Source of the DNA: Chloroflexota bacterium
GTDB lineage: Bacteria; Chloroflexota; UBA11872
Assembly: GCA_022821905.1 (NCBI GenBank)
Contig: JAJECS010000015.1
Span: 68,867-132,866 of the forward strand
Reading direction: 5' to 3'
Length of the DNA stretch: 64,000 nucleotides
Every line of letters begins with the position of its first letter. Within the stretch, counting starts at the first letter, position 1. The notes under the pieces were generated by a model. It was not told where the DNA came from and ran no database searches. It saw only the letters and a program-made list of their open reading frames with translations. A program made the translations under genes and the position numbers. Below are positions 25,455 through 38,003 of this stretch, in pieces.

Positions 25455-26635
25455 GTGGCCGCGGGAGCTGCCCGCGAAGCCGCCCGCTGCGCGCGCACCG
25501 CGGCCGCGATGTCCTCCATGTTGTCGCCGCCGAACTTTTCGAGCAGCGCGTCGGCCAGCACCAGCGCCACCATGGCCTCGCCGATCACGCCCGCCGCCGG
25601 CACCACGCACACGTCCGAACGCTCGAAGTGCGCCTGGGTGCGCTGCAGCGTCTTGACGTCGACAGTTTGCAGCGGCGTGCGCATGGTCGAGATGGGCTTC
25701 AGGGCCCCGCGCACGATCAGCGGCTGCCCGTTGGTCATGCCGCCTTCGGTGCCCCCGGCGCGATTGCTCAGGCGCGTCCAGCCGCGCGCCTGCGTGCGGT
25801 CGATCTCATCGTGCACGTCGTGGCCCCGACGCGCGGTGTTGTCGAAGGCGCTGCCAATCTCCACACCCTTGACGGCGTTGATGCTCAGGATGGCCTGCGC
25901 CAGGCGACCGTCGAGCTTGCGGTCCCAGTGCACGTGGCTGCCAAGGCCGATGGGCAAGCCCCAGGCGACGACCTCGAACACGCCGCCGAGGGTCGAGCCG
26001 GCCTCACGGGCGGCGTCGATCGCCTCGATCATGTCATCGGCGCGCTCCGGCGTGACGGCGCGCACGGGCGAGGCTTCGACGGCGTCCCAGGGCCAGGTTT
26101 CCGGTTGCAACGGGTCGAGATCGGGTGTGTCGTCGACCGGACCGACGCGCGCCGCCCGGCTGCGGATCTCGATGCCGGCGGCCTCCAGCAGCCGCCGCGC
26201 CACCGCGCCCGCGGCCACCCGCGAAGTGGTCTCGCGCGCGCTGGAGCGCTCCAGAATATTGCGCAGGTCGTCGGTGCCGTATTTGACCATGCCCGCCAGG
26301 TCCGCGTGACCGGGCCGGGGCTTGGTGACCGGCGGAATCTCCCCGTCGATCGGCTCCACCGCCATCTTTTCTCGCCAGTTGGCCCAGTCGCGGTTCTCGA
26401 GGAGCAGCGCCACCGGACTGCCCAGCGTGCGGCCGTGCCGCACGCCGCTCCGAATCGTGACCTGGTCGCGCTCGATCTGCATGCGCCCGCCGCGACCGTA
26501 GCCGCCCTGTCGGCGCGCCAGATCGGGATTGATGTCGTCCGCGGTGAGGGCAAGGCCGAACGGCAGTCCCTCGACGATGACGGTCAGTCCAGGGCCGTGC
26601 GACTCGCCGGCGGTGAGAAAACGAAGGCGTCCCAT
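25451..26635 (-). CDS. aroC: Chorismate synthase
   Basis: Last common step: EPSP to chorismate, needing reduced FMN. It has 394 residues. 'LRFLTAGESHGPGLTVIVEGLPFGL' is the N-terminal signature. 'GYGRGGRMQIERDQVTIRSGVRHGRTLGSPV' and 'SARETTSRVAAGAVAR' are the further family motifs. Full length. Four bases after aroE. Confidence 0.97.
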   Translation of the reverse strand: MGRLRFLTAGESHGPGLTVIVEGLPFGLALTADDINPDLARRQGGYGRGGRMQIERDQVTIRSGVRHGRTLGSPVALLLENRDWANWREKMAVEPIDGEIPPVTKPRPGHADLAGMVKYGTDDLRNILERSSARETTSRVAAGAVARRLLEAAGIEIRSRAARVGPVDDTPDLDPLQPETWPWDAVEASPVRAVTPERADDMIEAIDAAREAGSTLGGVFEVVAWGLPIGLGSHVHWDRKLDGRLAQAILSINAVKGVEIGSAFDNTARRGHDVHDEIDRTQARGWTRLSNRAGGTEGGMTNGQPLIVRGALKPISTMRTPLQTVDVKTLQRTQAHFERSDVCVVPAAGVIGEAMVALVLADALLEKFGGDNMEDIAAAVRAQRAASRAAPAAT

Positions 26636-26639
26636 GGTG

Positions 26640-27503
26640 CTAGGCCCCCGGCGCGGCCAGCGCGTTCCGGGCGGCCTCCATCATAGTGCCCACGGGTGCC
26701 GGTCGACCCAGCCACCGCTCGAGGCTGGCGGCGCCCTGCAGGACCAGCATCTCCAAGCCGCCCAGCACGCGACAGCCGATGGACCGTGCCTGCGCCAGCA
26801 GGGGCGTCTCCGCGGGGCGGTAGACGATGTCGCAGACGAACAGGCTGTCGTGCAGCCACGAACGCGGCAGCGGAGCCGCCAACGGATCCGGGCCGCCCGC
26901 CATGCCGAGGCTCGTGGCGTTCACGAGCAACGCGGCCGCGCGAAGCTCGCCGTGCAGCGCCGGGTCGTCGAGGCCGCAGCTGGTGACGGCGATCGGCTGA
27001 CCGGCGAGGGCCGCCGCCAGCGCGTCGGCGCGTTCGCGTCGCCGGTTGGCCAGCGTGAGATGTTCGACCCCGAGGTCCGCGAGCGCCCAGGCCACGGCGC
27101 GGCCCGCCCCGCCCGCGCCCACCAGCACGGCGCGCCTGCCGGACGGGTCGAAGTGACCGTGCTCGGTCAGCGCGCGCGAAAAGCCCTCCACGTCCGTGTT
27201 GTCCCCGATGAGCCGGCCGTCGCGCGCGTCGACCGTGTTCACGGCCGCCAGCCGCTCGGCGGCCGGCGTGCGGCAATCGACCAGTTCGGCCACGCGCAGC
27301 TTGTGCGGGATGGTGACGTTGAGCCCGCGCCATTCGCCGCAGCGGGCCTCTCGCAGGCGGGTTTCGACGTCCTCCGGCGGCGTCGGCAGGGCGCGATAGA
27401 CCGCGGACACGCCCAGGGCGTCGAGCGCCGCCTGCTGAAATGCGGGGGACAGCGTGTGTCCGAGCGGCCAGCCGATCACGCCGAAGCGGAGGTCGCGGGT
27501 CAT
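26640..27503 (-). CDS. aroE: Shikimate dehydrogenase
   Basis: Reduces 3-dehydroshikimate to shikimate with NADPH. It has 287 residues. Substrate site: 'VIGWPLGHTLSPAFQQAAL' and 'GLNVTIPHK'. Nucleotide site: 'VLVGAGGAGRAVAWAL' with a following 'NRRRERA' that favours NADP. Catalytic Asp in 'GDNTDVEGF'. The ATG overlaps the aroA stop (ATGA at 27500-27503). Confidence 0.96.
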   Translation of the reverse strand: MTRDLRFGVIGWPLGHTLSPAFQQAALDALGVSAVYRALPTPPEDVETRLREARCGEWRGLNVTIPHKLRVAELVDCRTPAAERLAAVNTVDARDGRLIGDNTDVEGFSRALTEHGHFDPSGRRAVLVGAGGAGRAVAWALADLGVEHLTLANRRRERADALAAALAGQPIAVTSCGLDDPALHGELRAAALLVNATSLGMAGGPDPLAAPLPRSWLHDSLFVCDIVYRPAETPLLAQARSIGCRVLGGLEMLVLQGAASLERWLGRPAPVGTMMEAARNALAAPGA

Positions 27504-28792
27504 TCGCTCAGCACCGCCAGGTCGTCCCAGAATCCGGGATAGGACACCGCGGCGATGGCGGCGCCGTCGATGGTGACGGGACCGTCGCCGGAGAGGGCGG
27601 CGGCCGCCGCCAGCATGGCGATGCGGTGATCGCCGGCGGCGTCAACGCGGCCACCGCCGGCGCGCTGGCCACCGGCGGTCACGAAGCCATCGGGCTGCTC
27701 GTCAACCTCGACGCCCAGGGCGGCGAGCGCGGCGGACGTCGTCCGCAGCCGGTTGGACTCCTTGGCGGCCAGATCGGCCGCGTCGCTGAGCCGGGACTCG
27801 CCGTCGGCGTGCGACGCCAGCAGCGCCGCCAGCGGCGCCTCGTCGATGAGCCGGGGGATGAGGTCGCCGCCCGCGTCGGCGGCGCGCAGGGATGACGATC
27901 GGGCGACGATGGTCCCCGCGGGCTCCGGCTCGTGGCGCTCGACCTCGACGCTCAGGTCGGCGCCCATGGCGCGCAGCACGTCGAGCAGGCCGGTTCGCAG
28001 GGGATTGAGACCCACGTCGCGAAGGACGATCTGCGCGTCGGGATGCACCACGGCCGCGGCAATCCAAACGGCCGCCGACGAGAAATCGCCGGGAATGTCC
28101 AGGTCCAGCGGCGCCAGCGGCCCGTTGGGCGCGCAACTGACCGTCGCGTCGTGTGACCTGACCGCGGCGCCCTGGGCGCGCAGCAGGCGTTCGGTGTGGT
28201 CGCGCGACGGTGCCGGCTGCTCGAGCGACGTGGGCCCCTCGGCCTGGAGCGCGGCGAGAAGGACGGCCGACTTGACCTGCGCGCTGGCCACCGGCGACCG
28301 CAGGCACGCCCCATGCAGGTTTGCCGGCGCGAAGGCCATGGGCGCGCGGGTGCCGTCGGCTCGGGCGCAGATGTGGGCACCCATGGCGCGCAGCGGCTCG
28401 ACCACGCGCGCCATCGGCCGGTCGCGCAGCGAATCGTCGCCGGTGATGAACGAATGGAACGGCCGGCCGGCGAGGATGCCGCCGACCAGGCGCACCGTGG
28501 TGCCGCTGTTGCCGCCCCACAGCACGTCGGACGGCTCGCGCAGGCCCGAAAACCCGCGACCTCGAACCACCAGCTCGTCGCCGTGCACGGCGTGCGCCAC
28601 GCCCAGAGCCGCGACGACGCCGGCCGTGGCCTGCGTGTCGGCGCCGAGCCCCGGCCGCCGAAAGCGCGAGTCCCCGGCCCCGATCGCGCCCAGCAGAAAG
28701 GCCCGATGCGTGATGGACTTGTCGCCCGGTAGGCGCAGCTCGCCGCGCAGCCGGCGCGCCGGCTGGACGACGCGCGTCCGCGCCGGCGGCAT
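27500..28792 (-). CDS. aroA: 3-phosphoshikimate 1-carboxyvinyltransferase (EPSP synthase)
   Basis: Transfers the enolpyruvyl group of PEP to shikimate-3-phosphate. It has 430 residues from ATG at 28792. 'LPGDKSITHRAFLLGAIG' is the PEP and S3P site; 'GGNSGTTVRL' and 'DRPMARVVEPLRAMGA' follow. The Gly-Asn-Ser region reads GGNSGT rather than the common GNAGT seen in class I enzymes. The frame extends upstream to 28999, overlapping aroF, but ATG at 28792 overlaps the aroF stop (TGATG). Confidence 0.96.
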   Translation of the reverse strand: MPPARTRVVQPARRLRGELRLPGDKSITHRAFLLGAIGAGDSRFRRPGLGADTQATAGVVAALGVAHAVHGDELVVRGRGFSGLREPSDVLWGGNSGTTVRLVGGILAGRPFHSFITGDDSLRDRPMARVVEPLRAMGAHICARADGTRAPMAFAPANLHGACLRSPVASAQVKSAVLLAALQAEGPTSLEQPAPSRDHTERLLRAQGAAVRSHDATVSCAPNGPLAPLDLDIPGDFSSAAVWIAAAVVHPDAQIVLRDVGLNPLRTGLLDVLRAMGADLSVEVERHEPEPAGTIVARSSSLRAADAGGDLIPRLIDEAPLAALLASHADGESRLSDAADLAAKESNRLRTTSAALAALGVEVDEQPDGFVTAGGQRAGGGRVDAAGDHRIAMLAAAAALSGDGPVTIDGAAIAAVSYPGFWDDLAVLSE

Positions 28793-29826
28793 CAGGTCAC
28801 CGCGGCGGTGGACGGCACCGTTCGCCCCAGCGCCTGCGCCATCGGCACGAGCTTCCGCATGAGCTGGGTGAAGTTCTCCAGGCTGAGACTCTGCGCCCCA
28901 TCGATCAGCGCCGTGTCCGGCGAGGGATGCACCTCGAGCAACACGGCGTCGGCGCCGGCGGCGACCGCCGCCAGGGTCATGGCTTCCACCATGTGCCACT
29001 TGCCGGTGCCCTGCGACGGATCGACGACGATCGGCAGGTGCGTGGCGCGGCGCAGCAGCGGCACGGCGTTCAGATCGAGCGTGAAGCGCGACTCGGTCTC
29101 AAAGGTGCGAATGCCGCGCTCGCACAACAGCACGTTGGGATTGCCCGCCGCCAGGATGTACTCGGCGCACATGACCCACTCTTCGATGGTGTTGCCCATC
29201 CCGCGCTTGAGCAGCACGGGGGTTTCAAGCCGCCCTACCTCGTTGAGCAGGGGGTAATTCTGCGCGTTGCGGGTACCGATCTGCAGGATATCGGCAATGT
29301 CCGCGATTTCCTCGACCTGCCGCGGATCGAGAATCTCGGTGATGACGGGCAAGCCGGTCACGGCCTTGGCTTCCTCGAGCAGCCGCAGGCCCTCGGTTCC
29401 CATCCCCTGGAAGCTGTAGGGCGAGCTGCGCGGCTTGAACGCGCCGCCGCGGAGAATCTGGGCGCCTTGCGCCGCCACGTGCTCGGCCGTGGCGATCAGC
29501 TGATCGCGGCTCTCGATCGTGCACGGTCCCGCCATCACGGCCACCGAGCCGTCGCCGATCGTGACGCCGCCGACGGTGATGGCGGTGCGCGCCTGCCCGT
29601 CGCGCCGCGCCGCCAGCTTGTACGGCGCGCCGACCGGCATGGCGGTTTCGACTCCCGGCATGCGCCCGATCTGCTGCAGCAGCTCGGGCGGGCGATGGCC
29701 GATCACGGCGATCACGGTCTTCTCGACGCCGTAGAGCATTCGCGTCTCCAATCCCTCGGCGCGGATGCGCCCGGCCACGGCTTCGATCTGGGCGCTGGAG
29801 GCCTGCTTGGCCAGGACGACAATCAT
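28792..29826 (-). CDS. aroF: 3-deoxy-7-phosphoheptulonate (DAHP) synthase with N-terminal regulatory domain
   Basis: First committed step of aromatic synthesis, condensing PEP and erythrose-4-phosphate. It has 344 residues. The first 75 residues ('MIVVLAKQASSAQIEAVAGRI...') are a ferredoxin-like regulatory domain as in class I-beta enzymes, where Tyr or Phe inhibits. The barrel has 'VMAGPCTIES', 'LRGGAFKPRSSPYSFQG', 'IGTRNAQNYPLL' and 'VDPSQGTGKWHMV'. ATG follows AAGGAG. First gene of the aro operon, directly behind the leader terminator. Confidence 0.96.
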   Translation of the reverse strand: MIVVLAKQASSAQIEAVAGRIRAEGLETRMLYGVEKTVIAVIGHRPPELLQQIGRMPGVETAMPVGAPYKLAARRDGQARTAITVGGVTIGDGSVAVMAGPCTIESRDQLIATAEHVAAQGAQILRGGAFKPRSSPYSFQGMGTEGLRLLEEAKAVTGLPVITEILDPRQVEEIADIADILQIGTRNAQNYPLLNEVGRLETPVLLKRGMGNTIEEWVMCAEYILAAGNPNVLLCERGIRTFETESRFTLDLNAVPLLRRATHLPIVVDPSQGTGKWHMVEAMTLAAVAAGADAVLLEVHPSPDTALIDGAQSLSLENFTQLMRKLVPMAQALGRTVPSTAAVT

Positions 29827-29858
29827 GGGGGAATCTCCTTCAGTGGAATCCGGGCAAT

Positions 29859-29884
29859 AAAAAAGCAGAGGCTTTGACCTCTGC
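29859..29884 (-). terminator. Intrinsic terminator in the aro leader (attenuator)
   Basis: Minus strand: GCAGAGG, loop TCAAAG, CCTCTGC, then six T. The run of T ends 33 bases before the aroF start, so it lies between promoter and first gene and would stop transcription before the operon. Read-through must be controlled for the operon to be expressed. Confidence 0.8.
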
Positions 29885-29910
29885 CGCCGGCGCGTTCTCG
29901 ACCGTGGGGG

Positions 29911-29988
29911 CTACATCGCGTGCGCACCCAGCCGCGCCGGCCGCGTAAACGCGAAGGTATACCGCTCGACCCGGCTGATTCGTGGCAT
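29911..29988 (-). CDS. Putative aro operon leader peptide (25 aa)
   Basis: ATG at 29988 to TAG at 29911. The peptide reads MPRISRVERY, then TFAFT, then RPARLGAHAM; residues 10, 12 and 14 are Tyr, Phe and Phe. It ends 27 bases before the terminator stem. A short frame rich in the operon's end products followed by a terminator is the hallmark of ribosome-mediated attenuation. The ribosome-binding site (GGCGCACGA region) is weak. A small CGCG-TTTA-CGCG hairpin covers the Phe codons. Not proved to be translated. Confidence 0.55.
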   Translation of the reverse strand: MPRISRVERYTFAFTRPARLGAHAM

Positions 29989-30019
29989 TCGTGCGCCTGC
30001 GCCGTCCCAATACGCCGCG

Positions 30020-30048
30020 AGTGTGCGCGCGAAGCTTCGATTCGTCAA
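30020..30048 (-). promoter_or_regulatory. Candidate promoter of the aro operon
   Basis: Minus strand TTGACG (30048-30043), 17-bp spacer, CACACT (30025-30020). It predicts a transcript start near 30013, about 25 bases before the leader peptide. The spacer contains the palindrome CGAAGCTTCG (30030-30039), a possible operator. The -35 is good and the -10 is weak. Confidence 0.45.
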
Positions 30049-30151
30049 CGGTGAATCACAAAAGTGACGCTCCGTCCCGGGCCGATCGCCGCGGATTCAT
30101 GCGTCGTCTCGCTTCGCGTTCGGGCGGACGGTTGGGACGGACACTGCGTAT

Positions 30152-31582
30152 ATGCTTAATCGCTCCGGCTGGATCGAAGTGAGTGGCACAGCGCTGAACG
30201 GCGACAGGCAACGGCCGGCCTCCGAGGCCGCGCTCGTGGCCGCGTGGCTGCGGCAGGCGGTGCGGCGCGGTCCGTGGCGCGACAGCACCGGTCGAAGCGT
30301 CGCGGTCATCTATCCCGGGCGCTGGACGGGGCTGCCGGGCCCGGATCTGCGGGACGCCATTGTGAGCATCGATGACGGGCCGGCGCGCCGCCTCGATCTC
30401 GAGGTGCATCTGGCGGCCGCCGACTGGCGGCGCCATGGTCACGATCGCGATCCGGCCTACGCCGGCGTCGGCCTGCACCTGGTCTGGGAGATCGGTCCCC
30501 ACCCGCCCGCGCCGGCGCCGCCGGTCGTCGTCCTGGGGCCCGCGCTTTCCGGGGCTGTTGCACCGGCCGCGGCCGACCCGTCATCGGCGCGCGAGGGGTT
30601 GCCCTGCCGACGATCCGGTCCGGCGGACGCGGCATGGCGCCGCCAAACGATTGAGATCGTCGAGCAGCAGGGTCAACGCCGCCACGCCGAGCGCACGGCC
30701 GTGTTGGAAGGCGACATCGCCGCGCTGGGGCCCGACGAGGCGCTGCACCTGGCCATCTTTCGCGCGCTGGGCTATCGGCCGAACGCCGAGGCCTTCCAAG
30801 TCCTGGGCGGCTGCGTGACGAGCGGGCTCAGCGAGGCGCTGGCGAGCAATGCCGCGGACGCCAGCCTGGAGGTGCTCGAGGCGGTGCTCATGGGCGCCGC
30901 CGGGCTGCTGCCGGTGCAGCGCCGCGGGGCGCCGGCCGACGGCTACGCGCGCCTGCTGCAGCGCATCTGGCAGTCCTACGGGCGCCTCACGTGCCTGCGG
31001 GCGGACGACTGGACCTTGCAGTCGGTGCGGCCGGCCAATCGCCCGACCCGCCGCATCGCCGCGGCGGCTCGGCTGCTGTCGCGCGCGCCGGATCCGGGCC
31101 GGAGCCTGGTAGACACGGTGTTGGCGGACGTGCGCCGCGCGGCCGCCGCGTCGGACCTGCGCGGGCTTCACGCCCGGTTTCAGGTGGCCGAGCCGGCCGA
31201 CGCCTATTGGGCCCGGCATTTCGACTTTGGAAAGCCCATGCGGCGGCCGGCGGCCGCGCTGGTGGGCGCCGGCCGGGCGCGGGAGATCCTGGTCAACGCC
31301 GTGCTCCCGTTTGCCGCGGCCATGGGCCATGCTCTGGGACAAGGCGACCTGCCGCGGGCGAGCGCCGCGATCCTCGCCGCGCTGCCGGGCGGCATGTGGA
31401 ACCAAGACTCGCGCTACATGACTCAAACGCTGGGGATCGAGCGCCGCGGCCTCGGCGGGGCAATGGCGCAGCAAGGGCTCTTGCGGCTTCACCGCCGCTG
31501 GTGCCGGGACAAGCGCTGCGGCGTCTGTCCGATGGCCCGCCGCGCCGCGGCGCCCGGCGTGGAACCGGCGGCTCCCGCCTAG
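30152..31582 (+). CDS. DUF2851 family protein
   Basis: Protein of 476 residues whose function is unknown. DUF2851 hallmarks are visible: 'VIYPGRWTGLPGPDLRDAIVSIDDGPARRLDLEVHLAAADWRRHGHDRDPAY' at the N-terminus, a helical middle, and a C-terminal Cys motif ('RWCRDKRCGVCPM') that could bind metal. The family's N-terminal part resembles nuclease-like folds, but I cannot identify catalytic residues here. Divergent from the aro operon, sharing the 163-bp region upstream of its leader. Confidence 0.85.
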   Translation: MLNRSGWIEVSGTALNGDRQRPASEAALVAAWLRQAVRRGPWRDSTGRSVAVIYPGRWTGLPGPDLRDAIVSIDDGPARRLDLEVHLAAADWRRHGHDRDPAYAGVGLHLVWEIGPHPPAPAPPVVVLGPALSGAVAPAAADPSSAREGLPCRRSGPADAAWRRQTIEIVEQQGQRRHAERTAVLEGDIAALGPDEALHLAIFRALGYRPNAEAFQVLGGCVTSGLSEALASNAADASLEVLEAVLMGAAGLLPVQRRGAPADGYARLLQRIWQSYGRLTCLRADDWTLQSVRPANRPTRRIAAAARLLSRAPDPGRSLVDTVLADVRRAAAASDLRGLHARFQVAEPADAYWARHFDFGKPMRRPAAALVGAGRAREILVNAVLPFAAAMGHALGQGDLPRASAAILAALPGGMWNQDSRYMTQTLGIERRGLGGAMAQQGLLRLHRRWCRDKRCGVCPMARRAAAPGVEPAAPA

Positions 31583-31609
31583 GGCAGTCGTCCCGCGGCC
31601 TTCGCGACG

Positions 31610-32965
31610 CTAGCCGCCGGAGTTCAGCGCCAGCTCGCGCGCGACAGCCTCCGCCGCCGCCAGGGCCCCGTCGGCCGACTGCCGGCCGAAGATCGCCGCT
31701 TGCACCTGGGTCTGCAACTCGTGCTCCCAGGACAGAAACCAGCGTTCCCACAGGCGCTCCACCGGACGCGCGGCAGCCAGAATCGGCGTCAGGGCGCTCG
31801 GATCGATCCAGGCCGCCAGGTCGCCCTCGACGTCGGGACGTTCGAGCAGCTGGCGGTAGGCGGGAATCAGTCCCTCCTGCCGCAGCCAGAAGGTCGCCGA
31901 GGCATAGTCGCCGGCCGGTCCCGGCCCGCCGAGGTAGTTCACCAGGTCGACGGCGTCCGCCGGCAGCGGCGCGTTGGCGGCCACGGAGTACAGGGGCGTC
32001 CAGGCGACGGTGCCCAGCGGCGAGGCAATGCCGGGGATCGGCGCCACGCCGAAGGCGCCCGGCGAGGCTTGATTGAGGCGGCGGAGCACATGGGCGCCGA
32101 CGATGCTGAAGATGTGCTGCTCGCGGGCCAGCGCGTCGTAGGTGGCCAGGCCGAAGTCTGGATCCACGACGTTCGACACCGCGCTGGCGTCGCGCAGCCA
32201 TTCCAGCACCGCGACTGCCGCCGGGTCCGGGCCATCCGGCGCCGCCAGCCGACCACCGGACGCATACACCAGCCCCCACCACGGAAGGTTGGTAAACACC
32301 TTGGGCGCGAGGTTCAGTGAAATGCCGAATTCCACGATTTGCCGCCGCGCGGCGTCGCGGCAGATGTCGGTGAGCTCTTCGAGCGTGCTCGGCACGGGCG
32401 CGCCCACGCGCTCCAGCAGCTGCCGGTTGTACGCCAGCAGCATCGCGTCGGCGTAGTAGGGCAGGCCGACCACCTGTCCGCCAAGGGTGACGGCCTGCCG
32501 GGCGTGGGGCCACATGGCGTCCAGCACCACGCGCCAGGTGTCTTCGGCGCCCATGGTTTGCAGCGCGCGACCCGACCACCACGCGCCCACCAAGCCGTCC
32601 CGGGCCTGCACCACGTCCACCGAGGGCAAGCGGGTCAGCGCCTCGAGGGCTCGCACCGGATAGTCCTGCTGCGCCTGCTCGTGGAGCACGCGAACGTCGC
32701 CGCGATAGCGTTCGAAGGCGTCGAGCCGTTCCCGCAGCAGATCGGGACGAAACGGCCAGCCCAAGAGGCGCAGCTGCGCCGGGGCCGGAGGCTGCGTCGC
32801 CGCGGTGGGCGGCGCCGTCGGGATCGGCGACGGCGCGGGCGTCGCCTCCGACGTCGTTTCGCCGCAGGCCGCGAGCGTTGCGGCGGCCCCCAAACCCGCT
32901 CCGAGGACATGGCGGCGCGAGAAACGGCGGCGTGGGCGCACCGCCGGACGTTGGACGTTCGGCAT
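31610..32965 (-). CDS. Extracellular solute-binding lipoprotein (Tat-exported)
   Basis: Substrate-binding protein of 451 residues of the sugar ABC (SBP_bac_1) type. The signal contains a twin-arginine motif ('RRRFSRRHVLGAG') and a lipobox ('TLAACG'), followed by a Pro/Thr-rich linker. 'VVGLPYYADAMLLAYNRQLLERVGAPVPSTLEELTDIC' is the classic family core. ATG at 32965 places the signal correctly; the frame extends to 33079. No permease or ATPase is adjacent, so the transporter it serves is elsewhere. Confidence 0.88.
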   Translation of the reverse strand: MPNVQRPAVRPRRRFSRRHVLGAGLGAAATLAACGETTSEATPAPSPIPTAPPTAATQPPAPAQLRLLGWPFRPDLLRERLDAFERYRGDVRVLHEQAQQDYPVRALEALTRLPSVDVVQARDGLVGAWWSGRALQTMGAEDTWRVVLDAMWPHARQAVTLGGQVVGLPYYADAMLLAYNRQLLERVGAPVPSTLEELTDICRDAARRQIVEFGISLNLAPKVFTNLPWWGLVYASGGRLAAPDGPDPAAVAVLEWLRDASAVSNVVDPDFGLATYDALAREQHIFSIVGAHVLRRLNQASPGAFGVAPIPGIASPLGTVAWTPLYSVAANAPLPADAVDLVNYLGGPGPAGDYASATFWLRQEGLIPAYRQLLERPDVEGDLAAWIDPSALTPILAAARPVERLWERWFLSWEHELQTQVQAAIFGRQSADGALAAAEAVARELALNSGG

Positions 32966-33059
32966 AGGCTGGAAGTGTAGCCCGGAGCGGGCATCGGACC
33001 GCGCGCCCTCGCCGGGACTTCCGGGACGCCCCAAAATGTAAGGTTGAACACTGAGCATT

Positions 33060-33089
33060 CTTGACACGCCCACACTCAATTTTTAGACT
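33060..33089 (+). promoter_or_regulatory. lon operon promoter with HAIR-like HspR operator
   Basis: TTGACA (33061-33066), a 17-bp spacer and TAGACT (33084-33089) form a promoter. CTTGACA-N7-ACTCAAT (33060-33080) matches the HAIR consensus CTTGAGT-N7-ACTCAAG at 11 of 14 positions and covers the -35 box, so a bound HspR would block RNA polymerase. The lon ATG lies eight bases after the -10, which suggests a leaderless or nearly leaderless message. Confidence 0.7.
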
Positions 33090-33097
33090 CGATCTCG

Positions 33098-35524
<2,427 letters not shown>

Positions 35525-35536
35525 GAGGCAGAGCGA

Positions 35537-37468
<1,932 letters not shown>

Positions 37469-37471
37469 CCC

Positions 37472-37996
37472 ATGCGCGCACCCGATCACGAGGAGCACGG
37501 ATTCGACGTGAACGATCAGGCGCAATCAGCCGACCCCGAGGCGGCGGAGGAGATCGCCGCGCTGCGCGCGGAGATCGAGTCGCTCAACGACAAGCTGCTG
37601 CGCGTCCGCGCCGACACCGACAACTATCGCAAGCGCCTGGAACGCACCACCGAGGACCTGGTCCGCGGCGCCAAGCGCCGGCTGTTCATGGACCTGCTGA
37701 ACCTCGCCGACGACCTGGAGCGGGCGCTGGCCGCGCCGCACGACGACGGCCAGGCGCTGGCCGAGGGCGTGGACCTGACGCTCACGCGCCTGCGGGACGT
37801 GCTGGCGGCCTACGGCGTGCGCCGCATGGAATCCGGCGGCGCGTTCGATCCGAATCTGCACGAGGCCGTCGCCACGGCGGCCTCCGGCGACGTTCCCGAC
37901 GGCCACATCCTGGACGAAGTCAGCCGCGGCTATCTCTGGGGCGACATGGTGCTGCGCGCCGCGCGCGTGCGCGTGGCGGTGGCGCCCGACGACTAG
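37472..37996 (+). CDS. grpE: Nucleotide exchange factor GrpE
   Basis: Protein of 174 residues that releases ADP from DnaK. A long N-terminal coiled helix ('EEIAALRAEIESLNDKLLRVRADTDNYRKRLER', about 25-60) is followed by the four-helix part and the beta-wing ('GVRRMESGGAFDPNLHEAVAT', 'GHILDEVSRGYLWGDMVLRAARVRVA'). Three bases after dnaK. ATG codons at 37472 and a GTG at 37508 are both possible starts. Confidence 0.95.
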   Translation: MRAPDHEEHGFDVNDQAQSADPEAAEEIAALRAEIESLNDKLLRVRADTDNYRKRLERTTEDLVRGAKRRLFMDLLNLADDLERALAAPHDDGQALAEGVDLTLTRLRDVLAAYGVRRMESGGAFDPNLHEAVATAASGDVPDGHILDEVSRGYLWGDMVLRAARVRVAVAPDD

Positions 37997-38003
37997 CGAC
38001 ATC

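Noticed and set aside
29886-29941. Textbook antiterminator in the aro leader
   Set aside because: The 9-bp helix stops two bases short of the terminator arm, so direct competition cannot be claimed without folding calculations.
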